Source of the DNA: Ephydatia muelleri
Lineage: Eukaryota; Porifera; Demospongiae; Spongillida; Spongillidae
NCBI GenBank assembly: GCA_013339895.1
Contig: JABACO010000001.1
Span: forward strand, 15,211,486-15,275,485
Length of the DNA: 64,000 bases
Reading direction: 5' to 3'
Part shown: one piece after another, positions 33,946-43,765 of the stretch
Layout of the letters: each line of letters starts with the position of its first letter
How positions within the stretch are numbered: position 1 is the stretch's first letter
Notes under the pieces: model-generated
What the model was told of the DNA's origin: nothing
Database searches by the model: none
What the model saw: only the letters and a program-made list of their open reading frames with translations
Translations under genes and position numbers: made by a program

Positions 33946-35067
33946 CTACATATACTCTTCCTTACACAGCTTGGCGAGCTTCTGGGCATCCAAGTACTGG
34001 CTGTACCGCTCCACGCACTCTCCCTCCGTCCCTATCCAGCGACACACTTGCATCAGGTTTGCCGCCGTCAGCCGGGCACCCACGTTGAAGTTGCCCTGGA
34101 TACTCGCAGAACTCTCCGTATTCCTGTTTCCCGACAGGACTGCTACCACTCTCCTCTCGTATTTCCCCGCGTTACGGTCGTAATCCCACGCGTAGAGACC
34201 TGCCCCCGAGGACCCGTGCCAAGCGTCTCCGGTGAAGTAGAGCAGCTGCGGGGACTCCGTTGTCACGTTTGTCTCCGTATACCAAAGGGCCTCGCGTGAC
34301 TTGTCGTCAGGGAAACTGACGTACTGCATCGTGGAGCCAGCGCCCTGGAGCGATTGGCGGTTGTCGCAAAACATGCTACTCATCCCTGGTTTAATGAACC
34401 CGCGGGCTTTGCCCAGGTCATCGCTCAGTTCTATGACGGCAAAGTCGTAATCGTCCCAATCCTGGTACTGGTGCTGGTTAGTGGATCCGCTCCGGGTCGC
34501 GTTCTTCCAGTACGAAGACACGAAGAAGCGTTTGGCGAAGTGCCAGTTGGTGCGCCCGTCCGCCTCGACGTAGCCGGCCCTGAGGAAGAGTAGGGCCGCG
34601 GGGATGAAGTTGGAGCCGTCGTGGAGGCAGTGGGCGGCCGTGAGCACGTGCCTCTCCGACACGAGCACCCCAGAGCAACCCGTGGACACCCGCACCACAG
34701 CGCTGAACGGGTACTTCTGACCGTCCGTGGCCGGATCCACGCGGACTCTGTCGTCCGCCCCGAAGATCAACCTCTTCGAACGACGTTGGTATTGCTGCCA
34801 TTCGGACTGCTCTCGCCCGGCAGCGTGGATCAGCTCGTGTCTCTGGCGCACGAGGCCGTAAGGGAGGGCTATCGTGGCGCTACTGCTCTCCGTCTTACCC
34901 GTGACGACCCAATAGGTGTCCCAACTGAGCGTGTGCTGGTGATAGTCGGCGGCTTTTCCCGACCCTCCTCCTTCACGTGGGTCATGAGGGGCACCAGAGG
35001 AACACGGGAGTAGCAGAGCCAGTAGCGCTAAACACACTGCAGCAAAGGCGCGGGTGCGTCCAATCAT
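33946..35067 (-). CDS. Secreted trypsin-fold protease, PRSS23/PRSS35 type
   Basis: Intronless, 373 residues, comparable to human PRSS23 (383). Signal peptide at about 1-26 (MIGRTRAFAAVCLALLALLL then PCSSGA). A pro-region of about 73 residues ends in a basic RSKR at 96-99, a furin-like site, and the mature chain starts LIFGADD, matching the basic-site/Q-I-Y-G start of PRSS23. Catalytic His146 lies in VLTAAHCLHDG and Asp208 in DYDFAVIEL. The nucleophile region reads DAWHGSSGAG with Ser287 in the G-x-S-G position. In PRSS35, as I recall, this position is threonine, so the present protein may be the more active form. N-x-T/S sequons occur (NATR, NVTT). It is head-to-head with ATRIP (232 bp). Confidence 0.88.
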   Translation of the reverse strand: MIGRTRAFAAVCLALLALLLPCSSGAPHDPREGGGSGKAADYHQHTLSWDTYWVVTGKTESSSATIALPYGLVRQRHELIHAAGREQSEWQQYQRRSKRLIFGADDRVRVDPATDGQKYPFSAVVRVSTGCSGVLVSERHVLTAAHCLHDGSNFIPAALLFLRAGYVEADGRTNWHFAKRFFVSSYWKNATRSGSTNQHQYQDWDDYDFAVIELSDDLGKARGFIKPGMSSMFCDNRQSLQGAGSTMQYVSFPDDKSREALWYTETNVTTESPQLLYFTGDAWHGSSGAGLYAWDYDRNAGKYERRVVAVLSGNRNTESSASIQGNFNVGARLTAANLMQVCRWIGTEGECVERYSQYLDAQKLAKLCKEEYM

Positions 35068-35299
35068 GGCTCGATCGTGTTCATATCAGCTCACCAAGCC
35101 CCTTTCGCACATTGTTCCCCTCGCGCGCGCATCTATTGTCACAATAATAGCCATTAATAGATCAATTATGTCATTGCCACCTGAACAGAAGGAAAAATAG
35201 AGTCTGGGTACGAGCCAAGGGGCACATGGAACGGGATGCTGTAAGCGTCAAGGTCGATTCAAACAGAGATAAATATATTACCTCTTATTCGACTTGGTC
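35068..35299. promoter_or_regulatory. Bidirectional promoter region, protease / ATRIP
   Basis: Gap of 232 bp between divergent start codons. It contains a CG-rich patch (CTCGCGCGCGC) and a fragment of the MITE C terminus (GTCTGGGTACGAG, 35,202-35,214). Confidence 0.5.
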
Positions 35300-38200
35300 A
35301 TGAGGAGAACGTTCGTCTACAAGGCTCCGGCTGAGAACAGGCCTCCTCCGGCTCCCAACGGGAACTCTCTCAGAAAGAGGAAAAGGTCTCCGGAATCGTC
35401 TCGCCATGATACGGTGGGCGCTAAGAAAGCAACGGGAAACGACGACGATGTCTCGCCAGGAGGAGAGGACGACTACTTTGACGAAATAGGCACGGCAGCC
35501 ATCGAGCTATACGAGTTGACCCAGAGGGACCCGGAGCTGGCAGTGGACTCCACCAGCACAGCCAGTGTCCCTCGGCCCGAGGAAACTGCGCTTCAAACGG
35601 GCCACGAGCAGCTGCTAACCGCCAAGCGCAGCGTACCCACTACCGTGGCCCGAGCGAACGTACCCCTCGTCGCAACGACCCCGCCAACGCACTCCGTTTA
35701 TCCGCCCAGCCAACAACAACAACAACCAAAGCCACTGCAGGCAGCGTCCTCGACGACTCTTATAAGTGCCCACTCGAATTCTCGTACGCCGCTGGCATTG
35801 CCTCCGTCCGCGGGCACTTTACCGCCAACAACCGCGCCCGCCGAGCTCCTGGATGAGCTTCGCGAGCTACGCGAGGCGAACTACTGCAAAGACGGCGAGG
35901 TGAAGGTGCTGCGGAGCGAGAAGGAGAGGCTTGTGGAGGAGCTGAGGAAGAAGGAGGAGGCTTCCAGGGACGTGCAGACTAGGCTGCTGGTGGAGAAGGA
36001 GGACGTGGAGCAGAGGTACATGAGAGAGAAGGAGGCCATGGCCACCACATTGAAGTTCAGCGAACAGGAGCTCTTGTCCCTACAGGAAAGGTGCAGGCTG
36101 CTTGAAGACAAGCTAAAACGTACAAGCCAACAACAACAACAACAACAGCTGCCAACGCCCACTAAGCCTAGTGCAGCTGCTGCTGCCATTAAAGTGTCAC
36201 CATTGGATAGCAGTGTAGGCACAGGGGGTGGCTTCATGTCAATGGAAGCTGCTGCCCTTTGTTCTCAGACCTCCTCTGCTTTGCCCATCATCAGTGTCGG
36301 GATGAAGCGACCGTCATCCATGCTTGAACCTTCGCTCAACTCCTTCAAGACCTCAAGCCAATGCCATCAGCTGAAGAAGCCACCAGTGCACACCCTTTCT
36401 TCCTCCTCCTCCTCCGCCTCCTTCTGTCAGCCACACCTCTCCGGCAATGGGGGAATAATCCATCCTCTAGAGAATGCCATGGTGTTCAGGCACATCAAAC
36501 AGGAGGAAGGCACCACCGCCACTCCCATCACCCTCCCTGCCACTCCCACCCTCATTTCTCAAACCACGCCTACTGCTCCACCCAAAGAGGCCACACAGGT
36601 GCAACAGGTCATCGCCATGCCTTGGCCAACGGACGGCGACTGGGACTACAAACCGGTCGCGTTGGACATCCCCGACCTGAATGGCCCTCAACTCTTGATG
36701 CTCCTGGCCAACCCGGGCCTCAACAGGCCACCCCCTGTTGCCGTGGAGACCACCTCTGGTCCCCAGGTCACCCCCAAGGGAGGGAAGCTCGTGCAGAGGA
36801 CCAGGACGAGATCACACATGGCTGGGGAAGAGGAGGGTGGTGGAGAGGAGGAAACCACGCCTCTTCGCGAGCCCTGGTCCCCGGAGTCCCCTCAGAAACT
36901 CACTGGCCTCCTCTCCCTCCTCCACCTCAAGACGCCTACCTCCATCTTTCCCGTAAACACCCGGGCTTTGTCCGCCAGCGTGTTACCTCCCACAGAGGTC
37001 AGAGGAGACCACTTGCGCCCAGATAGCCTCATGAAGAAGATAAGACACGCCTCCAGCGTGGTGAGGAGAGGAGCCACCGAAATGGAGCCCAACCCTGTGG
37101 GCCGCTTCGAGCCCGACCTCTCCGGCCCCGCCTCCAGATGGCACGCCCTCTCCTCCCCTTCCTCAAACACGAAGGGCGCGATCAATCCCACATCGGAAGG
37201 TTTGGGTCCCCAGACCAGGATAGACGCCTTTGAGGAATGGAACCCGACCAAATCAACTTCCCTTGCCAGAGGGGTGGACCCTAATAGACTGGAGGAACAC
37301 ATTAACCTCATATTGAACTTGGCCGACACCATGGCAACAGGCTCCTCCCCGATTTCGACGGCACTCTCGTTCTCCTCGCCGGCACCCACCACCTCCCCCT
37401 CTTTGTCTCCACGACGACCCAACCTCCCCCATCAGGGTGCGGCGGGAGACATGGCTGTCTCCCTCCTCCCCAGTCTAGGGGATGTCCTGGTGCGGTACCA
37501 TGCGGAGCAGCTCCTCAAGACACGCCCACCTCTGGACGTCACCGCGGGACAGCTGGATGTCAGCGGGGGTGAGGGGGCGTGGCACCTCAGCGCGAGCACC
37601 TCAGCGTCCAGTCGGAGCAGTGGGGAGGAGGGAGTGGTGAGGTCAGAAGTGAACCACAAGGTGCTGTTGGAGGCGGTGAGTGCCCTGGAGACGCTGGTGG
37701 TGTATAGTGGGAGGGTGAGGGTGACCCTCCTGGCCCCACCCCCTCCTCCCTTCAAGTTGGAGAGTCGTCCCTCTTCCGTGATTGGTCAGGCTTCTGTGAC
37801 CGCGTTGAAGGGAGGGGGAGGAGGAGGGCAGGGGTCTGGGGACTTTTTACCTGCCATGGCTGCTAGCAGTACTCCTGTTGGGATGTGTGTGACCACGCCC
37901 CTGAGGGCGGGGCATTGTTCCAACACTAGTGGAGAGAAAGAGGTAAGCTCATCTATGTGTGTATGTGTTTGTGTGTGTATGTGGTGTGTCTGTGTGAGTG
38001 TGTATGTCATCTGTCTGCTTCTGAACACATCCACACACACACATGCACATAGCACACCACCACATACACACCACACACACCGGAACAGTTTTGGAAAGGG
38101 AAAAGGCTTAGTTCTATGGATGAGCTCATTCCGTCCATTTCTTGTGGTGTCTGGTACGAGAAAGATGGGGTAGGTGTCTACAGGCAGTGTTGTATGATTT

Positions 38201-41190
38201 GTGTCACATCTTTCATTTTTTCTTTCAGATGAGTAGAAAGGCTTTGCTGGCCAGTGACACTGCAATGGAGCGTCCCATCTCCCTTGACTGTGGTCACCTC
38301 CTCCAGACCCTCATTGACCTTGTGGCTCCACCTTGGGTTAGCCAATAGCTTCTGTGTAATGGACCTCCTCCCCACTCTCACATTAACCTCCTCCCCAATC
38401 TCACATTAACTTACTCCCCACTCATACATTGACCTCCTCCCCACTCCCTACATTAACCTCCTCCCCACTCTCACATTGACCTCCTCCCCATTCTCACATT
38501 AGTAAACCTCCTCCCCACTCCCTACATTAACCTCCTCCCTCCCCTCACCTCTCTAGAAGGAGACTGTTGACATATTGCGTCCCATAGTGAAGACCTTGTG
38601 TGCCTTAGCAGAAGACTGTCCTGATGACCTCATTGAAAGGTTAATGAATACCTTTCCTCTTCCCCTCCCCCTTTCTACCTTTTCTCCCTCGTCCACTCCC
38701 ACTCCACTTCCCCCATCCTCCTCCCCCTCCTCTTCCTTCCTCTGGCATTGTGTGTATGAACTGCTGGCCGCAATCATTCCTCCCACTCCGCCCCTTCCTC
38801 TGCCCAATCAGATTCTTCCCCCTACTGATGTCGGACAGTGTCAACATATCTCTGGACAGAGATGATCCACACCTCACCCTAGACATCCTAAGGCTTCTCT
38901 CCTACCTGTGCCAGTCTCCTGTCCTGGTGGCTGCCTTGACCAGCGACCATGGTAACCACAACCGCCACATAAGGGCATTAATTAGGATAGCTGCAGCATC
39001 ATCTATAGTGTATCACTGTACTTATTGGTGGTCTACAGTGATTGCCACACACCCTCCCGCCCCCCCTCCCTCCTCCCCTCCCTCCCCCCCTCTCTCCGAC
39101 CATTGGTTGTGGACACAACCAATGGTTGGCTGTTACTCCATTTACATCGCCATCTGTACACCTCCATAATGTACCCTTCACTGTACACCTCCATAATGTA
39201 CCCTTCACTGTACACCTCCATAATGTACCCTTCACTGTGCACCTCCATAATGTACCCTTCACTGTACACCTCCATAATGTACCCTTCACTGTGCACCTCC
39301 ATAATGTACCCCTCACTGTACACCTCCATAATGTACCCTTCACTGTACACCTCCATAATGTACCCTTCACTGTACACCTCCATAATGTACCCTTCACTGT
39401 ACACCTCCATATGCACCCCTCACTGTACACCTCCATAATGTACCCTTCACTGTGCACCTCCATATGCACCCTTCACTGTACACCTCCATAATGTACCCTT
39501 CACTGTACACCTCCATAATGTACCCCTCACTGTACACCTCCATATGCACCCCTCACTGTACACCTCCATAATGTACCCTTCACTGTACACCTCCATATGC
39601 ACCCTTCACTGTACACCTCCATATGCACCCCTCACTGTACACCTCCATAATGTACCCTTCACTGTACACCTCCATATGCACCCCTCACTGTACACCTCCA
39701 TAATGCACCCCTCACTGTACACCTCCATAATGCACCCTTCACTGTACACCTCCATAATGTACCTGACCCTTCACAGTGGCCTTGGACTGTGGCCATGAGA
39801 GTTGATATCCTCAACTTTTGTGCATTCTTTAAAGCTATAGCACATTCTATGATGATTTCTTTTCTGTTCCACAGCTGACACGTGCATACTGTACACATGC
39901 TACCACCGTCTTGTGGCCACACCCCCTTGGCCCAGGAGCCAAATCATAGCTGTCCAGCTTCAGGTATGGGGAGGAAGTGTATATAATAGCATAGCATCAT
40001 AGTTGCTGATATCTAGATCTCTCCTCCCCTCCCTCCCTCCCTCCCTCCCCTCCCTCCCTCCCTCCCTCCCTCCCTCCCTCCCTCCCTCCCTCCCTCCCTC
40101 CCTCCCTCCCTCCCCCCAATAGACCATCAGACTCGTCTCAGCAGTGTTGATGGCACCACGAGGTGCTAGTGTGCTCTTTGAACCTGCCTCCAACTGTCCC
40201 TGTTCCTTTGAGGTACTCTTCCCGTGGCCACACCTCCTTCCTACCCCCCCCCCCCCCCACCCCCTCTTTCACAGGGGCACATACACTTGAGGGGGAGAAG
40301 GGGAGTGAAGTAGTTTGGTCCAACAAATCATGTTTATAGTTAGTGAGCACCTAGAACTAAGTACATGTGATTGCAGCACCAACGCCCCTCCATCCAACTA
40401 CACTTGTGCACATGGTATTATACATGTACAGTTTTCCCATGACCCTACACCCCTCCCCTCCCTCCCTCCCTCCCTCCCTCTCTCCTCCTATGTCCCTCTG
40501 GTAACCTCATCAGCTCATCAAGGCCCTCACCACTCTGCTCACCAACACTGTGGATGGAGTGTCACAACCTTCACAGCTGTCTGGCCCACTGTAAGTGTGT
40601 CGGGTGCTCAGGCCCCGTAAAGGGGGAGTGGCCATCAGCAGTGCATGCTTAGCATTTCTAATAACACATTTAATATGTTCATGCATCTTCCGGTATGTCT
40701 GTTGAGATATGGAGATGGTCTATTAATAATTAAGGTCCCGGATTTTTCAGCTGTAGTCTCATTTTTCTTGCCCACACCCTCCCTCCCTTTCGATACGCTA
40801 TCAAGTACACTTTGTTATTAATTGCCATTATTAATTTCAATCAATAATCAGGTTCCCATTAGTGCATTAGTGAAGCATACTGTATCTCTTCCTTCCACTC
40901 CAGTAGGCAGCTGGTGTTGGAAGTGGTTCGTCTCCTTCATGCCATCAGTCAGGAGGACCCTTACTTTGACAGCCACAGACAGGAGTGCCAGCACACCTAC
41001 TCCTTCTCCCTCCACAGACTGGCCTGGCTCATGGCGGAATGGCCGTCTGAATGTAAGTGTTTGTCACCTCAGTGGGTGGGTGTGGCCTGAATATGCTCCT
41101 CCTACAACACGTACAGTGGAGATGGTGAAGGAGCTGAAGGAGTATTGTGAGGGGGAAGAGGATGGCATGGGTGACTCTGAAGAGACATGA
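35300..41190 (+). CDS. ATRIP: ATR-interacting protein
   Basis: Partner of the ATR kinase that recruits it to RPA-coated single-stranded DNA in the nucleus. Nine exons join in frame: 35300-37942, 38229-38336, 38557-38639, 38812-38951, 39875-39963, 40123-40212, 40514-40590, 40904-41052, 41117-41190; about 1,150 residues (human 791). Residues 56-80 (GEDDYFDEIGTAAIELYELT) fit the acidic RPA70N-binding motif. A basic RKRKR lies just before. The coiled coil at about 180-273 contains CKDGEVKVLRSEKERL, the family's signature (human has KDGEIKILR). The extra length is Ser/Pro/Thr-rich linker (residues 280-880) with short polyQ. C-terminal exons encode a helical, HEAT-like region. The start is the ATG at 35,300, the first in the open frame. 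The exon-4 acceptor has an alternative 27 nt downstream in the same frame. Confidence 0.88.
38337..38552. repeat. Pyrimidine-rich minisatellite in ATRIP intron 2
   Basis: About eight copies of CCTCCTCCCCACTCTCACATTAA with variants, filling almost the whole intron. Confidence 0.9.
39150..39770. repeat. 27-bp minisatellite in ATRIP intron 4
   Basis: More than 20 copies of a unit built on CACTGTACACCTCCATAATG plus TACCCTT, with a shorter 24-bp variant (CATATGCACCCTT) interspersed. It is open in several frames, but the array lies between two well-supported ATRIP exons. Confidence 0.95.
40022..40117. repeat. (CCCT)n tract before an ATRIP acceptor
   Basis: About 95 bp of CCCT immediately 5' of the acceptor CAATAG|ACCATC, effectively a giant polypyrimidine tract. 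Smaller CCCT runs precede the next exon as well. Confidence 0.95.
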
Positions 41191-41412
41191 GGCGTCCATT
41201 GAAGAGTGGATTGTTTATTTTGCACAATAGTACCGTCAATTTTTATTCATTGTTTCATAATGTTGCCATAACCGTTTTGTACATTCAACTGTGGACACAT
41301 TTCACTGGAAACATCTCCACACACACCTTCTTTATCACTTGTACATAAACTGTTCTTGCAGTTACATGAATACATGATTAACAATGCTCTCAAAATTGCA
41401 GCTGTTCAGAGA

Positions 41413-41418
41413 AATAAA
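41413..41418 (+). terminator. Candidate ATRIP poly(A) signal
   Basis: AATAAA about 225 nt after the ATRIP stop; no nearer canonical hexamer was seen. Confidence 0.35.
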
Positions 41419-41536
41419 AGATGGGAATGGAGATGAGATCAAGACTCCATTTACATGTGTGTGTAGGTGATGGCATCAAACTCTGCTGAAGGTTGTGAAC
41501 CTCACCACTACTGTCATCATACATCATTTCTCGGGC

Positions 41537-41665
41537 CTCAAACAGGCCACCCCCTGTTGTCGTGGAGACCACCTCTGGTCCCCAGGTCACCACCAAAGGG
41601 TGAAAGCTCTTGCAGAGGATCTAGACGAAATTGCACCTGGCTGGGGAGGAGAAGATGGTGGTGTC
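41537..41665 (+). pseudogene. Partial duplicate of ATRIP exon 1
   Basis: Matches 36,713-36,842 (shared GGCCACCCCCTGTTG and GAGACCACCTCTGGTCCCC) with several substitutions and small indels that break the frame. It lies 350 bp beyond the ATRIP stop in the same orientation. The stretch 41,666-42,270 beyond it has no gene that I can recognise. Confidence 0.85.
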
Positions 41666-42555
41666 AAAGTTTGAGAATGCAGAAGATAATACCACAGCAT
41701 GGAAGTGGTGGAGGATGTAGTGATGTTGAGTTTATTTATTTATTTTTTGGGAGGGCACAGATAAATATGCGTAACACGTGAGTTCCGTGTCACCACTTTT
41801 TATCAGGCACCACCGCTGAGGTTATCATCACTCTTACCTACACTGTAGTACTTTGTAGCAATCGTTTACCCAACTTACGGTAGCTAGATATTTTGTTATG
41901 ATAGACGAAGTTTTGATAAGCACAATCCAGGGCTTCATAATCCAATACATGTAAGACGATCTTCAAGACTCATTCGTTTCATTACGGCATTCCGTTCTGG
42001 AAGTTAGGCAAAAAGGTAGAACAACATGCTCTTTCTTGTTTTCAAAGAATAAAAACTTTAAAAGTGGCCATTTTTAATTGGCAGGAAAACTAAGGCTAAA
42101 ATTTCAGTTAGTTTGATCACTGAGCATACACCACATGGCGTTGGAATATGGCTCTTAGACCGTTGTGCTAGCAATTAACACATCCAGATATTCCAATACA
42201 TCGAGAGAGGACATCAATGCATTTTAAGTCGAAAATATTTTCCGATTACATCAGTGGATAGATAAAAATCATAATGATCCCAAGGCCTCTGTACGCGACA
42301 GCTACAAGGTCGATCCCGAAAAGAAGAAGGCCTCAGTACGCGACAGCTACAAGGCCGATCCCGAAAAGAAGAAGTCCTCTGTACGCGACAGCTACAAGGC
42401 TGATCCCGAAAAGAAGAAGGCCTCTGTACGCGACAGCTACAAGGCCGATCCCGAAAAGAAGAAGGCATCTGTACGCGACAGCTACAAGGCCGATCCCGAA
42501 AAGAAGAAGGCATCTGTACGCGACAGCTAGGGTAGCGTAGCCTGCGTAGGTAGTG

Positions 42556-42663
42556 CTTAGTCTCGTACCCAGACCCTGATTCCCACAGCTGCGGGTGGAT
42601 TACATCACCACTTTCACGTAGCGGTGATGTAATACATCCAAACATGGGTCTGGGTACGAGACT
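42556..42663. mobile_element. MITE C, complete copy (108 bp) inside the pogo-like element
   Basis: Inverted termini AGTCTCGTACCCAGACCC, with inner GATGTAATCCACC/CGGTGATGTAAT arms. It is flanked by the 8-bp duplication AGGTAGTG (42,548-42,555 and 42,664-42,671), the size typical of hAT-like elements. Other partial copies in the window lie near 12.29, 12.84, 18.24 and 21.64 kb, with an end fragment at 35.2 kb. Confidence 0.88.
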
Positions 42664-42832
42664 AGGTAGTGTTCGCCACCCGTGAGTAGCGATCTCGGTT
42701 GTCTTGAATATACAGCAAACAAGAAGGATAATTATACAAACATACCTGATTCCAAGAGATCGTCAGCTATCACTCTATACTACTAGCGCTCCGTTTATGC
42801 TTCGTACGTAGGAAAACAACTGTTTTATCCAA

Positions 42833-43765
42833 TTAAGCGGATTTCTGGTATAGTGCGGTTGCGGTGCGGTTGGTCTCTCGCCACGTAAGGTTGGAGTGTT
42901 CGCCACCCCCCTGTATTTCGTTGTTACGTAGCGCATGGAAGATGGATTGTAACACAACATTGCTTAACAAAGTTATCAAGTATGGAGCAGCCTTTAACAA
43001 CCCCAGGAAAGCTTCACTGCCCAATGCCCAACTAGGATCTACACTTCCCACAGACTCGATAACATCACAAGGAATGTTCTGTTTGTAGGAATACACAATC
43101 ATGGGTGGGGCCAAACTTCCATTTGCAGAGTATCCTATCAGTACAGTTAGGCCCTCCTTGTCATTCTCTTTGGACACTTCCAGAAAGTTCAACCGGCCCC
43201 AAAACAGTACCCCTTTTCTTGGCAAGAAGTGTGACTCATCAAAGTTGAAAACACGATGAGGATCTAAGAGGACATCCCCAGCCCTTTCCTCTTCAACTAT
43301 ATACGTCTCTATATCTGCAAACCACTTGAGAATATGAGCCTCTGTTACCGTGGCCCTTCCACCTGTTAATTTTTCAGGGAACCTTTCTGTCAGCTGAGGG
43401 TTGTTGCTCTGCAGAAACCCATAAAACCAATATTTACCTGGCCTATCGTCAGTAAATGGGGTTTTCCTTTTATCCTCCTTTACAACCTTTTGCACAATAT
43501 CCAATAAATCATCACGATTTATTGGAAAGCCGCACTTGAGCAACTTGATGCAAAAGGTTGTTAACGAAGCCTCCTCAGCCCTAGTGAGGACTGGATTAGG
43601 ACCCATCTGCCTTCTTCAGGACTTCTGCCAGAGAGTTTGTCACGAACGTGGTACACCAAATGTTTTAGATGCAGCAAAACAAGTCATACGACCCTCCCTC
43701 ACTTCCTTCAGAGCTGCATCCATGCTCTCAGCTGAATACTTCAATAATTCTCGTTCCATTACAGA
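42833..43765 (-). pseudogene. Pogo/Tigger-type transposase, frameshifted and truncated
   Basis: DDE transposase of the CENP-B/pogo group. From the 5' end (43,755 downward): an HTH of psq type (YSAESMDAALKEVREGR; AASKTFGVPRS), an in-frame stop with the match continuing in another frame (DKLSGRSPEEGR), then an open segment from 43,606 with MGPNPVLTRAEEASLTTF, a CENP-B-type second HTH (PINRDDLLDIVQKVVKE), FADIETYI and the first catalytic aspartate in VFNFDESHF, then SANGSLAPPMIVYSYKQNIP. The match fails after SVGSVDPSWALGSEAFLG, before the second and third catalytic acids, so the enzyme cannot be active as read. Confidence 0.8.

Noticed and set aside
34478-35013. Overlapping open frames on both strands of the protease gene
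   Set aside because: High GC opens shadow frames; only the 33,946-35,067 minus frame has catalytic motifs and a signal peptide.
36361-37026. Alternative-frame protein within ATRIP exon 1
   Set aside because: Low-complexity shadow with no recognisable domain; the main frame carries the coiled coil and splice joins.
39150-39770. CRISPR-like regular repeats
   Set aside because: Units are directly tandem with no unique spacers, inside a eukaryotic intron.
40022-40117. Telomere-like or centromeric repeat
   Set aside because: Plain CCCT tetranucleotide microsatellite within an ATRIP intron.
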